A program made the position numbers and the translations under genes. The notes under the pieces were generated by a model that was not told the origin of the DNA, made no database searches, and saw only the letters and a list, made by a program, of their open reading frames with translations. A stretch of DNA of 64,000 nt from Flavobacterium davisii (GTDB taxonomy: Bacteria; Bacteroidota; Bacteroidia; Flavobacteriales; Flavobacteriaceae): the NCBI RefSeq assembly GCF_019565505.1, contig NZ_CP067378.1, forward strand, positions 1,860,001 to 1,924,000, written 5' to 3'. Below, piece by piece: positions 46,486-57,113 of this stretch (its first letter is position 1; each line of letters starts with the position of its first letter).

Positions 46486-47417
46486 AGCGGTTTTTTTTTG
46501 AGTGACTATTTTTTTTACGTCATCGGATTGTCCATAAAGCATTTTTTCTAATAAAGGATTTAATGACTCTGGAAAAGAAATCCATGGATTAGTGCCTAAA
46601 TAAAGTTCTTTTAATAAGGATAATTGATTTAATTCCTCAGGTAAAGTACGTAGCTGATTTTCATCTAAATCAAGATAAGATATCATAGTACATTTACCAA
46701 TTGATGTAGGTATTTTTTTATCATATTCTTTTCTAAATTCAAATAACCTAATTTGGATAAATTACCTATTTCTTCGGGTAATACTGTTATTTTGTTTTGA
46801 TTTAGATTGAGTGTTGTGAGGTTCATAAGTAGTCCTATTTCCACGGGACATACTTCTATTTTATTTTTTTCAGCATTTAATACTTTTAAATTTCTCAAGT
46901 TTTCTATACCTAGGAAAAAAGTTTTAACCGTATTATTGGAAAAATTTAATTCTGTAAGATTAATCATACCTGCCATTTCTACAGGCAAATCAGAAATTTT
47001 ATTAAAGCTAATATCTAATTTTTTTAACTTACTTAACTTAGCGACTGATGGAGAAACATATTCCATTTTATTTTTATTCAAATCCAATTTTTCTAAACAA
47101 GCTAATTTGCATATTTCAATAGGAAAACGTTGAATAAGGTTATTGGTTAAATAAATTTCTTTTAATTTGGTTAAATTCGTTATTTCAATAGGCAAGGAAA
47201 CAATTGAATTATTTTTGAGATATAACTTTTCTACATTCACGAAATAGCCAATTTCAGGAGGGATTTTGGTCATTTGTTTGTTGGATAAGTCTAATATTTT
47301 TACAGTTGCAGGGTTTTCACAAAATAAATCATTTTCAACGCGTTGATTACTTTGTGCATTTGTTAAAATACTAAAAAGCAGAAGTAAAGTGCTTACTCCA
47401 TTTAATGTTTTGATCAT
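46477..47417 (-). CDS. Exported leucine-rich-repeat protein, frameshifted
   Basis: Signal peptide (MIKTLNGVSTLLLLFSILTNAQ) followed by about ten 23-residue leucine-rich repeats of the P-x-x-I/L type (LKKLDISFNKISDLPVEMAG, LTTLNLNQNKITVLPEEIGN). The frame breaks at the A7 run near 46718; one extra A restores KKIPTSIGKCTMISYLDLDENQL and joins 46683-47417 to 46477-46686 (~314 residues). Probably periplasmic or surface-exposed and protein-binding. It follows the SCO1-like gene on the same strand by 31 bp. Confidence 0.85.
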
Positions 47418-47448
47418 AATGTATAATTTGGGGCTGGTTAATTTATTT

Positions 47449-48119
47449 TTATTTTTCGTCAGTACATAAAAATTCTATATCTTTTAATAATTTTTCTACT
47501 TCTTCTCTTTTGGTGCCATCATAAAATCCTCTTACGCGCTTCTTTTGATCTATTAGTACAAAGTTTTCTGTGTGAACCATATCATAAAGTTCTTCAGGTT
47601 TGCCTGTTTTAACAGCTAAATAGGATTTTCTAGCAATATAATAAATATCCTTTTTATTACCTGTAACTAAATTCCATTTACCACTAATAGCACCTTTTTC
47701 TAATGCGTATTTTTTTAAAACAGGAACACTATCTATATCGGGTGTTACAGAATGGGAAAGGAGCATAACTTTAGGATTATTTTTAATTTGATCTTGTAAC
47801 CAAGACATATTATTCGTCATCAAGGGACAAATAGTTTGACAACTTGTAAAAAGAAATCGGCAACATAAATTGTATTTTCATAATCCTTTTGAGTTACAAT
47901 TTTTCCGTCTTGATTAGTAAAAGCAAAATCAGGAATCAAATGTTTATTCGCAATATGTTGTACAGTAGTATCTACTAATTCAGGATTAACCATTGAAGGG
48001 GTATAAATAGGCAATGTTTTCTTAGGTTTTAAAACCATATAAAAAAGAGAAATACATAACACAGAAATTACACTTAGTGTAATGAGAAAAATACGATACT
48101 TTTTTATTCTTTCAATCAT
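47449..48119 (-). CDS. SCO1/SenC-family protein, frameshifted
   Basis: About 224 residues. One N-terminal membrane anchor (YRIFLITLSVISVLCISLFYMV) and a thioredoxin fold. At the copper site the frame breaks (near 47830); the restored reading is TSCQTICPLM, the C-x-x-x-C-P motif, with the conserved His in LLSHSVTPDIDSVPVL about 40 residues later. The family delivers copper to cytochrome oxidase or acts as a thiol reductase outside the cytoplasmic membrane. Upstream partner of the LRR gene, same strand. Confidence 0.88.
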
Positions 48120-48293
48120 AACATAACTTAACTTTATACAAAGGTATAAAACCTAATTAAGGAGCAAAATACTAATTCTTTCTTAAATTAGTTTTTTAGA
48201 AGATGACTAAACAATATTTTTGAATATATATTGTAACAAAAAAGCGATAAAGTATACTAACTGTCATTAAATAATATAGAAGAAAACAGAAAT

Positions 48294-50330
48294 ATGAGAA
48301 GAACTGTATGGAGTGCCATGGCACTATTATCCTTGACTTCGATAAGTGCTATAGCACAAGAAAAACCGAGGAATTAACCTAAATTACATGGATAAAAAGG
48401 TAAAACCGGGAGATGATTTCTTTCGCTATGTAAACGGAGCTTGGTATGATAAAACAGAAATTCCCGCAGATAAAACACGTTGGGGAAGTTTTGATGAGTT
48501 GCGTTTTAACACAGATAAAGATGCTTTAGCAATCCTTAAAGAAGCTATATCTAAAAATTTAGATGCAAAATCAGATCAAGGAAAGGCAGTAAATGTTTAT
48601 AAAACCTACATGGATACCATTGTAAGAAATAAAAGAGGTATCAAACCTTTACAACCTTATTTAGAAAAAATTAATGCTATTAAGAATGTACAAGATCTTA
48701 ATAAATTAATTACAGAATTAACCCCAGAAGGCGGTATAGGATTTTATAATGCAGGTGTTGGTCCCGATGCTAAAGATTCGAATAAAAACGTAGTTTACAT
48801 TAGTTTAGGAAGTTTAGGTCTGCCAGATCGTGATTATTATATTTCAGATGATAAAGATTCTAAAGAAAAACGTGAAAAATATGTTTTACACCTAACACGT
48901 ATGTTGCAATTTTTAGGTGAAAAACCAGAATTAGCAAAACAAAACGCAGAGAAAATCTTAGCTCTAGAAATAGAAATGGCTAGACCTAGATTAGATAGAG
49001 TACAGCGTCGTGATAGGAGGAATACATACAACCCGATGACTGTTGCTGATTTACAAAAATTAACACCATCAGTAAACTGGGCTGCTTATTTACAAGGAAT
49101 AGGAATTGGTAAAATAGACCAAGTTATTGTTTCACAACCTAAATATATGGAAGCTTTAGAAGCTATTTTTAAAGCTAATAAGATAGAGGATTGGAAAGCT
49201 TATTTACGTTGGATTTTATTAGATGAATCATCAAGCGAATTAACTACTGAAATAGAAAAAGCAAACTGGGATTTTTACAGTAAAACCTTACAAGGTGCTT
49301 TAAAAGAAAGACCCCGTGAAGAAAGAGCTTTACAAGTTGTAAATGCCACTGTAGGGGAAGCATTAGGGAAATTATATGTTGAAAAAAATTCCCAGCAGAA
49401 GCAAAAGCAAAAGCAAAAGCAATGATTGAAAATGTATTTCTAGCTTTTGAAAATCGTATAAATAAACTTCCTTGGATGACTCCAGAAACACGTAAAGGAG
49501 CGATTGAAAAATTACGCAAGTCAACTATTAAAATTGGATACCCTGATAAGTGGAAAGATTATTCTAAACTAGAAATTGTAGCCAAGGAAGCTGGTGGGAA
49601 TTATTTTGAAAACATGAAAAATGTTGCAAAATGGGCGTATCAAGATGATATAGAAAAATTAAATAAACCTGTTGATAAAACAGAATGGGGCATGTCTCCA
49701 CAAACGGTTAATGCCTATTTTAACCCTACCTATAATGAAATTGTATTCCCAGCCGCTATCTTACAACCGCCATTTTATGACTACAAAGCAGATGAAGCAG
49801 TAAATTACGGTGGAATTGGAGCCGTAATAGGACATGAGATTTCACATGGTTTTGACGACTCAGGTTCTCGTTATGATGCTGATGGAAATTTAAAAAACTG
49901 GTGGACAGATGAAGATTTAAAACAATTTACAGGGTTAGGAAATGCTTTAGCATCACAATACAGTACTTTACAACCACTGCCGGTATTTTTGTTGATGGAA
50001 AATTTACTCTAGGTGAAAATATTGGCGATCTAGGAGGTGTTAATGCCGCTTATGACGGATTACAATTATTCTTAAGTAAAAATGGTAGACCTGCTGCAAT
50101 TGATGGTTTTACGCCAGAACAACGTTTCTTTATTTCATGGGCAACTATATGGCGTTCTAAAATGAGAGATGAAGCAATCAAAAATCAAGTAAAAACAGAT
50201 CCACACTCTCCGAGGAATGTATCGCGCCTATATACCACTTACAAACGTAGACGCTTTTTACCAAGCTTTTAATATTAAAGAAGGAGATAAACTCTTTGTT
50301 AAACCTGAAAATAGAATTAAAATTTGGTAA
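48294..50330 (+). CDS. M13 (neprilysin-like) zinc metallopeptidase, several frameshifts
   Basis: About 679 residues. ATG 48294 opens a signal peptide (MRRTVWSAMALLSLTSISAIAQ), then MDKKVKPGDDFFRYVNGAW, the canonical M13 start. The catalytic region has AVIGHEISHGFDDSGSRYD (H-E-x-x-H) and GENIGDLGGVNAAYDG (third zinc ligand Glu), ending in the family tail (VKPENRIKIW). Breaks lie near 48371, 49390 (A7 instead of A8, restoring KFPAEAKAKAKA), 49978 and 50213. Four one-base losses in a gene otherwise free of substitutions point to sequence error rather than decay. Exported endopeptidase/oligopeptidase. Confidence 0.9.
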
Positions 50331-50354
50331 TCTAAAATAATTCAATAAGATTGT

Positions 50355-50392
50355 AAGCCCTTGAAGATATCATGCCTTCAAGGGCTTTTTTT
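50355..50392 (+). terminator. Terminator of the M13 peptidase gene
   Basis: AGCCCTTGAAG..CTTCAAGGGCT followed by T6. Confidence 0.9.
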
Positions 50393-50481
50393 ATCCAGAT
50401 CTAAAGTGTTAAAATAAATACAATATTGTGAAGTACTTTGATTCTTATCCGTTTTTATTATAAATTGCCCAAATAAAATGG

Positions 50482-50489
50482 TACATTTG
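50482..50489 (+). promoter_or_regulatory. Putative -7 element
   Basis: TACATTTG, 18 bp before ATG 50508. The nearest TTG (50465-50467) is only 14 nt upstream, shorter than usual. Confidence 0.45.
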
Positions 50490-50507
50490 TAGGTTAGAAA
50501 AATATAA

Positions 50508-52193
50508 ATGATGATAGAAATCAAGAACATTTCGCGCTCCAGAGCGCAAGAGTCGTCGGCGGCTATCGAACGACTGTACATTACTATGAGACATTTGTTT
50601 AACAGAGGGTTTTATAAACCGATGGGTGTTTCAGGCGATACTTTACGCGAAGCTTTATTAGAACTTCGTCCAGAAATTTATGGTTCCATTGCAGAAGAAA
50701 AAGTAGAATTAAACGGCTTATTGTATGTAATTGAACGGTTACCTGTAGGAATTGAAGAATGCCGTTATATCAACCTAACTTCTGATGAAGGCTATTCTAA
50801 TTCTCATTTTCAACCTATTGTTCCTCCTAAACGTCGTAGAAATTGCTACAGAATAGATGATGAACAAATGAATGTAGAAATTACAAGAGGACGTTCAGAT
50901 ATTTATGATATTTTAACCCACTTGACGTTTATTTTTGTAGAATCACACAAAATTAAAGATCGTGTGTTAATTGATGATGAAGGAAAAGTATCACGTGATT
51001 GGCAAAAATTAGAACAAGCAGCATTACAAACCAAAAAATTAACATTAATAGAACGTGAAAAAGCTATTTCTCATGCTGCTAATGTGTTAGGAAGAACTTT
51101 TGCTGAAGTAAACAGTATTTATGATTCTTTCGGAAACGCGTCACAACCAGATCGTTTTTTGCATGTAATCTATTGGTTAGGAAAATTAGCAATAGAAGAA
51201 GTTGTTGATAACAATAAACGCACAATTACTTTTAGTCCAATTTTAAGAGAACGTTTAGGACACCATATTTATGGAGATATTTGGGCAACAAACATTAAAA
51301 AGAAATTAGCTGATAATAATTTGTTAGAAAGACCGATTCATATCATTAGTGCTAATATGCACAGTGTAATGAATTCAGTATTTGCACCTTATGTTTTAGC
51401 CTCTAAATACAAAGGAAAAGGAGAGTACCAAATTTATGAAGATTTATCGGCATCTGGTAATAAAGAACTGCGTAAAAAAGTAGAAGATTTTGCTCTACAA
51501 AATGGTATGATTTCAATACCCGATACATCAGGAACCAATATTGATGTTCAGATTTTTGATACAGCTAAATTTGATTGGAAAAAAACAGCTTTCCCTTTAA
51601 CAAATAGTATGACTCAAGCTCCTGTTCTAATTGTAATGGATTATGCTTTTGGTGAACAAGCTTTTGAAACAATTGATGAATTATTAAAGCCCTATAAGAC
51701 AGAAAAAGGGAAGGTGTTTTTGAATGTAGAATCCGTTTCCATCATGGGGAAAGCAGGAATCCTTGAAGGAGGCAAAGGAGATATTATGATCCCTAATTCA
51801 CATGTTAATGAAGGAACAGCTGATAATTATCCTTTTGAAAATGAACTAACAAAAGAACTATTTGAAGGAAACGACATCCCAGTCTACGAAGGTCCTATGA
51901 TAACCGTTTTAGGAACTTCTTTACAAAATAGAGATTTGCTTAAATTCTTCCACGAATCTACTTGGGCAGCTATAGGTTTAGAAATGGAAGGAGCGTATTA
52001 TCAAAAAGCTATTCAATCAGCTTCCAAAATACGTAAAAGCATCAACCCCGATGTAAAAGTACGTTATGCGTATTACGCATCAGATAATCCGTTAGAAACA
52101 GGAAGTACACTGGCTTCAGGAGGATTAGGAACTACAGGTGTAAAACCTACCTATTTAATTACAATAAAAATTTTAGAGCAAATATTCTGTTAG
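50508..52193 (+). CDS. DUF6909-type protein with nucleoside-phosphorylase-like C-domain
   Basis: 561 residues in one intact frame. The sequence (SRSRAQESSAAIERLYITMRH, FNRGFYKPMGVSGDTLREAL) matches a protein conserved across Bacteroidota that I recall as DUF6909. The C-terminal ~220 residues resemble nucleoside phosphorylase/AMP nucleosidase folds: SVSIMGKAGILEGGKGDIMIP near residue 400 and GLEMEGAYYQKAIQSA near 490, the place of the ribose-binding M-E. The N-terminal half is helical and of unknown role. Activity on a nucleoside or nucleotide is plausible but not proven. Confidence 0.8.
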   Translation: MMIEIKNISRSRAQESSAAIERLYITMRHLFNRGFYKPMGVSGDTLREALLELRPEIYGSIAEEKVELNGLLYVIERLPVGIEECRYINLTSDEGYSNSHFQPIVPPKRRRNCYRIDDEQMNVEITRGRSDIYDILTHLTFIFVESHKIKDRVLIDDEGKVSRDWQKLEQAALQTKKLTLIEREKAISHAANVLGRTFAEVNSIYDSFGNASQPDRFLHVIYWLGKLAIEEVVDNNKRTITFSPILRERLGHHIYGDIWATNIKKKLADNNLLERPIHIISANMHSVMNSVFAPYVLASKYKGKGEYQIYEDLSASGNKELRKKVEDFALQNGMISIPDTSGTNIDVQIFDTAKFDWKKTAFPLTNSMTQAPVLIVMDYAFGEQAFETIDELLKPYKTEKGKVFLNVESVSIMGKAGILEGGKGDIMIPNSHVNEGTADNYPFENELTKELFEGNDIPVYEGPMITVLGTSLQNRDLLKFFHESTWAAIGLEMEGAYYQKAIQSASKIRKSINPDVKVRYAYYASDNPLETGSTLASGGLGTTGVKPTYLITIKILEQIFC

Positions 52194-52325
52194 AATATAA
52201 CATTTCCTCTTATTTAAACTTTATACTAGACATAATTAATGGAATCAAAATCATTCGTAAAAATTTAAAATGACCCCTTATTTTAAATGAATGATTTCCG
52301 TTAAAAGACTTTAAAAAAATAAAAA

Positions 52326-52365
52326 GTACTACAATATGTATTCCTTATTGTACATATTGTAGTAC
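52326..52365. promoter_or_regulatory. Perfect 15-bp inverted repeat upstream of the PL8 lyase operon
   Basis: GTACTACAATATGTA (52326-52340), 10-nt loop, TACATATTGTAGTAC (52351-52365), 75 bp before the lyase start. There is no T-run after it, so it is not a typical terminator for the gene upstream. It may be an operator or a leader-RNA hairpin. Confidence 0.6.
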
Positions 52366-52439
52366 ACAAATAAATCAAATATTAATAAATTAAAAGCAAG
52401 CACTTATTATATAGGGCTGTTTTTATAATTCAAAAAATT

Positions 52440-54728
52440 ATGAGACAAACAATTTTTCTATTTTTTCTGTTTGCATTAGGAATTAATGCGCAGAGTACCG
52501 ATTTTGATAAAATGCTAGATAATATTAAAAGTGAATACACCCTAAATCCAAATAAAAAGAACATTGATGCTATTAGATTACTCTTAAAGACGGACGGTTC
52601 TTTTAGCGATATTGATTATACATTAAAGGATGAGGATTTAAGACTTCACCTTAGTAGAATATCTCGTTTAGCCCAAGCTTATTCAAATTCGAAGAATACA
52701 TATTATCATGATCAATCTGTTTATAACGATTATATTAAATCTATAGAATTCTGGATTACCACAAATCAGACTCCTTCAAACTGGTGGTATAGACATATTG
52801 CATATCCTAAAGAGATGAATAAAGGACTTGTCTTTGTAATTGAAGAAATTAAAACCCAAAATGCAGCTCTTTATAAGCAAATTATTGATTATCAAGAATG
52901 GGCTTATTTACAACAAGACCACATGGAAGGCGCTAATGGAGCAGATAAAACCATAGGGGCATTTGTTGCGGCAGTAGTAGAAAAAGATGCAAAATTACTA
53001 AAAGATTTTAGTGATTTGATGAGGAGATTAACATCTATTCAAGATGGAGGAGAAGGTATTGAAAAAGATTATGGATTTTATAGTCACAGTGGTAACGGTA
53101 GGCAAATATACACTTTTGGATACGGAAAAGAATATTTAAAGTCAGTACTTGATTATTTCGTATTTACAAAAGGAACACAATACAATGTTCAAACGTTAGT
53201 GAATTTAGAAAAAATGGTAATTGATCATGCCCAATATCTTTTTCATGCGGGAAATTACGATCCTAACCCAACAGGAAGATACAATAATACTTTCGAGTAT
53301 ATGAATGATTTAAAAAATATCGTTACTAAAATGGTTGCCTTAAATACAGCTAATAAATCAGCATTACAAGATGCCCATGATAGAATGTCAGGACAAAAAA
53401 AGGATTTAGAAGGTAATAAAATGTTCTGGAGAGGAGATTATATGGCACATAAAAGATCAAATTTCTTATCTACAGTGCGAATGACTTCAACTAGAACAGT
53501 AGGTGCTGAAGCAGGTAATAACTCAGGTAATTATAACTATTATGCTGGGGCAGGAGTGAATTACACAATTCATACAGGAAATGAATACAATGGAACATAT
53601 TTTTCTAAATTTAACTCAAGACAATTTCCGGGAACAACTGTTGAACAAAACACAATAACATTACCTGTACCTAACTGGGGAAAAGAGGGTAAAAACAATA
53701 ATGATTTTGCAGGAGGAGTATCTGATGGGAAAAATGGAGCATCAGCTATGATCTATGATAAACAAGGTATAACCGCTAATAAATCATGGTTTTTTATAGG
53801 AGATTTAGTGCTTGCATTAGGTTCAGAAATATATCAAACGAATGGAACTGCGGATGTGTATACAACGCTTAACCAAACAAATTTAGACCCTTCTAAATTA
53901 TCATATTTTCAAAATGGTACTCGTTTTCAGCTAAGTGCTAATGTTAATATGACAAATACTGCTAATACATTTGTGTTATCTTCTGGTATTGGGTATGTAC
54001 CTTTTGATAGTAATAGATATACCGTTTCTACTGAAAATGATCTTTTTAAAATGTATATAAATCATGGTGTTAATCCTAGTAAACTAAAATATGCGTATTT
54101 ATTAATGCCAAATGTAACGGATGCTACTATTGTAAGTGAAGCAGCAAAAGCAAAAAGCAATTTAAAAATTGAATCTCAAAATGAATTTTGTCATGCTGTA
54201 TATGATTCTACAACTTCTCAGTATTATATTGCTTTTTTTAAACCATATACCTTAAATTTGTCGAGCGGATTAGTTGTTAAAGTAGATAATCCGTGTATGC
54301 TAATAATCAATAATAATGCTAATAAATTTTATGTTTCAAATCCGTATGGTGAAAATGCAAGTTTCCAAAATATAAAATTGTCTATTACTAAAAATTCAAG
54401 ATCTTTGTTTGATAATGATATTAAAATCATGAAATCAAATGAAAGTGGTAAAACATTTGAATATGCTTATTCAAGTCTTGGTGTTATTCAAGCAAGATTA
54501 AATAATAGTTTATCTTCAGAAGAAAATATTAATATTACAAAATCAGAAGGGAAACTAAAAATAGAATCGAAAGAGAATATGCGAAATATAGAATTATATG
54601 ATATTAATGGTAGAATGATCTTTTCAAGAAAGAATGTTAATGATCGTGAAGTATCTGTAGATGTAGCTGGTAAAGAAGGAATTCTTATATTAAAAATTAA
54701 CGAAAATAAAACAATAAAGATATTCTAA
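52440..54728 (+). CDS. PL8 polysaccharide lyase (chondroitin AC / hyaluronate lyase type) with T9SS tail
   Basis: 762 residues, intact. Signal peptide (MRQTIFLFFLFALGINAQ), alpha-toroid domain with NWWYRHIAYPKEMNKG and the Asn of GANGADKTIGAF, the catalytic His/Tyr region DYGFYSHSGNGRQIYTFGYG (about residues 208-230) and the Arg/Glu region (PNPTGRYNNTFEYMN). Beta-sandwich domains follow. The last ~75 residues (IELYDINGRMIFSRKN .. GILILKINENKTIKIF) are a T9SS-type sorting tail. Degrades chondroitin sulfate or hyaluronan of animal tissue by beta-elimination and is secreted. Its stop is 2 bp before the rfbC start, so it appears to head a polysaccharide-synthesis operon. Confidence 0.88.
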   Translation: MRQTIFLFFLFALGINAQSTDFDKMLDNIKSEYTLNPNKKNIDAIRLLLKTDGSFSDIDYTLKDEDLRLHLSRISRLAQAYSNSKNTYYHDQSVYNDYIKSIEFWITTNQTPSNWWYRHIAYPKEMNKGLVFVIEEIKTQNAALYKQIIDYQEWAYLQQDHMEGANGADKTIGAFVAAVVEKDAKLLKDFSDLMRRLTSIQDGGEGIEKDYGFYSHSGNGRQIYTFGYGKEYLKSVLDYFVFTKGTQYNVQTLVNLEKMVIDHAQYLFHAGNYDPNPTGRYNNTFEYMNDLKNIVTKMVALNTANKSALQDAHDRMSGQKKDLEGNKMFWRGDYMAHKRSNFLSTVRMTSTRTVGAEAGNNSGNYNYYAGAGVNYTIHTGNEYNGTYFSKFNSRQFPGTTVEQNTITLPVPNWGKEGKNNNDFAGGVSDGKNGASAMIYDKQGITANKSWFFIGDLVLALGSEIYQTNGTADVYTTLNQTNLDPSKLSYFQNGTRFQLSANVNMTNTANTFVLSSGIGYVPFDSNRYTVSTENDLFKMYINHGVNPSKLKYAYLLMPNVTDATIVSEAAKAKSNLKIESQNEFCHAVYDSTTSQYYIAFFKPYTLNLSSGLVVKVDNPCMLIINNNANKFYVSNPYGENASFQNIKLSITKNSRSLFDNDIKIMKSNESGKTFEYAYSSLGVIQARLNNSLSSEENINITKSEGKLKIESKENMRNIELYDINGRMIFSRKNVNDREVSVDVAGKEGILILKINENKTIKIF

Positions 54729-54730
54729 TA

Positions 54731-55282
54731 ATGAATTTTATAGAGACCAAACTAAGAGGTTGTTTTGTATTAGAACCTAATGTTATTCATGATGAACGAG
54801 GTTATTTCATGGAAAGTTTTAATCAAAACACTTTTAATAAAGGAATAGGGAAAGAAGTAAATTTTGTACAAGACAATCAATCGTATTCTTCAAAAGGCGT
54901 TTTGAGAGGATTACACTACCAATGCGGAGAATATGCCCAAGCTAAATTAGTACGTGTACTAGAAGGTGAAGTGCTAGATGTAGCGGTAGATTTACGTCCT
55001 GACTCCGATACGTATGGTCAATCTTATAGTATCTTATTAACGGCTGAAAATAAAAAACAGTTTTATATTCCAAGAGGATTTGCTCATGGATTCATTGTAT
55101 TGAGTAATAAGGCCTCCTTTTTTTATAAATGTGATAATTTTTATAACAAAGAAAGTGAAGGAGGACTCATTTATAACGATCCAACTCTAGCAATTGATTG
55201 GGGTATACCTGAATCAGAGTTGATTATATCCGGAAAAGATAAAATATTACCAACTCTAGAAAATGCTCGAAAGGTATGGTAG
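54731..55282 (+). CDS. rfbC: dTDP-4-dehydrorhamnose 3,5-epimerase
   Basis: 183 residues, standard length. Family motifs: FLEPNVIHDERGYFMESFNQ-type start, FVQDNQSYSSKGVLRGLHYQ (catalytic His), VLDVAVDLRPDSDTYGQ and YIPRGFAHGFIVLS. Third step of dTDP-L-rhamnose synthesis. Overlaps rfbD by 7 bp. rfbA and rfbB are not in the window. Confidence 0.95.
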   Translation: MNFIETKLRGCFVLEPNVIHDERGYFMESFNQNTFNKGIGKEVNFVQDNQSYSSKGVLRGLHYQCGEYAQAKLVRVLEGEVLDVAVDLRPDSDTYGQSYSILLTAENKKQFYIPRGFAHGFIVLSNKASFFYKCDNFYNKESEGGLIYNDPTLAIDWGIPESELIISGKDKILPTLENARKVW

Positions 55283-56130
55283 TTTTAGTAACAGGAGCTT
55301 CAGGACAACTAGGCCAGTCATTACAATTTATTGCATCTCAGTACGCTGAGATGCAATTTATTTTTGCTAACTCACAAGATTTAGATATTACAAATCAAGA
55401 TCAAATAAATACTTTTTTTGATCATAATGAAATTGATTGCTGTATTAACACAGCTGCCTATACAGCTGTAGATAAAGCGGAATCAGATCAAGAAAAAGCA
55501 TATCTAGTTAATGTAGTTGGTCCTAAAAATTTAGCTATAGCTTGTGAAAAAGTAAAAGCTACATTAGTTCACGTGTCAACAGACTTCGTTTTTAATGGTT
55601 TGAATAACGTACCTTATTTAGAAACAGATCAGACGAATCCATTAGGCGTGTATGGACAAACTAAGTTAGAGGGAGAAAAAGAGGTAATAGCCAATTGTAC
55701 CAAACATTTTATTATTAGAACTTCTTGGGTGTACTCTCAGTTCGGAAATAATTTTATGAAAACAATGCTTCGATTGGCTCAAGGACGTGAGGAACTAAAT
55801 GTAGTGGCAGATCAAATTGGAACGCCGACGAATGCTGTGGATTTAGCAGATGCAATTTTAAAAATTTTAGAACAAGAATCTACAATTCATAATTCATTCG
55901 GTATTTATAATTTTAGTAATGAAGGTGTGTGTTCTTGGTTTGATTTTGCAGTAGAAATTTTTAAACAAAATTCAATATCTATAAAAGTAAATCCAATACC
56001 AACGAAGGATTACCCAACGCCAGCTAAGAGACCTAATTATAGTGTGTTGGATAAAACAAAAATTAAAACTAATTTTAGCATTAGTATTAAAGATTGGAAA
56101 GAATCATTAGCGCAAACAAAATTACAATGA
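55276..56130 (+). CDS. rfbD: dTDP-4-dehydrorhamnose reductase
   Basis: 284 residues. SDR Rossmann motif VLVTGASGQLGQSLQ, substrate loop NTAAYTAVDKAESD, HVSTDFVFNGLN, catalytic Tyr-x-x-x-Lys in GVYGQTKLEGEK, and RTSWVYSQFGNNF. Last step to dTDP-L-rhamnose. Overlaps the next gene by ATGA. Confidence 0.95.
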   Translation: MVVLVTGASGQLGQSLQFIASQYAEMQFIFANSQDLDITNQDQINTFFDHNEIDCCINTAAYTAVDKAESDQEKAYLVNVVGPKNLAIACEKVKATLVHVSTDFVFNGLNNVPYLETDQTNPLGVYGQTKLEGEKEVIANCTKHFIIRTSWVYSQFGNNFMKTMLRLAQGREELNVVADQIGTPTNAVDLADAILKILEQESTIHNSFGIYNFSNEGVCSWFDFAVEIFKQNSISIKVNPIPTKDYPTPAKRPNYSVLDKTKIKTNFSISIKDWKESLAQTKLQ

Positions 56131-57110
56131 AAAGAATTCTTATAACTGGAGCTGCAGGATTTTTAGGTTCTCATTTATGTGATCGTTTTATCAAAGAAGG
56201 TTACCACGTTATTGGTATGGATAATTTGATAACAGGTGATCTAAAAAATATCCAACATTTATTTAAGCTTCAAAATTTTGATTTTTACCATCACGATGTT
56301 TCAAAGTTTGTGCATGTCCCCTCGAGAATTAGACTATATTCTTCATTTTGCTTCTCCAGCATCACCAATTGATTATCTAAAAATTCCTATTCAAACTTTA
56401 AAAGTAGGTTCCTTAGGAACGCATAATTTATTAGGGTTAGCTCGAGTAAAAAAAGCACGTATTTTAATTGCTTCAACTTCAGAAGTATATGGCGATCCGT
56501 TGGTTCATCCTCAAACGGAAGATTATTTTGGTAATGTAAATACTATAGGACCCCGTGGTGTATATGATGAAGCCAAACGGTTTCAAGAATCCATTACGAT
56601 GGCATATCATCGTTTTCATGGGTTAGAAACACGTATTGTACGAATTTTTAATACCTATGGACCTAGAATGCGTTTAAACGATGGTCGTGTAATTCCCGCT
56701 TTTATTGGTCAAGCCTTAAGAGGCGAAGATTTGACTATCTTTGGTGATGGTAGTCAAACACGTTCTTTTGCTACGTAGATGATCAAATAGAAGGTATTTA
56801 TAGATTGTTATTGTCAGATTATCCTTACCCTGTAAATATTGGTAATTCGGATGAAATAACAATCAAAGATTTTGCAGAAGAAATTATTAAGCTGACGGGA
56901 ACAGATCAGAAAATCGTATACCAACCGCTTCCAGAAAATGATCCTTTACAACGTCAACCTGATACAACAAAAGCAAAAGAAATTTTAGGATGGGAAGCTA
57001 AAGTATCACGTAGTCAAGGTATGAAATTGACGTATGAATATTTTAAATCACTTCCTAAAGAAGAATTATTAAAAGAAGAACATAAAGATTTTAAAGAGTA
57101 TATCCGTTAA
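56127..57110 (+). CDS. UDP-glucuronate decarboxylase (UXS-type SDR), two frameshifts
   Basis: ATG 56127 (overlapping the rfbD stop) opens [21 protein letters not shown]. After repair near 56315 and 56777 the protein runs ~328 residues: [50 protein letters not shown] catalytic Y-x-x-x-K (here [12 protein letters not shown]), [30 protein letters not shown], then [20 protein letters not shown]. This is the signature of UDP-xylose synthase-like decarboxylases. Makes UDP-xylose or a related sugar for the surface glycan. The breaks follow the window's one-base-loss pattern. Confidence 0.88.
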
Positions 57111-57113
57111 TCA

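Noticed and set aside
50355..50392. Regulatory hairpin for the DUF6909-type gene
   Set aside because: It has the GC stem and T-run of a normal terminator directly after the M13 peptidase gene and lies well upstream of the next promoter.
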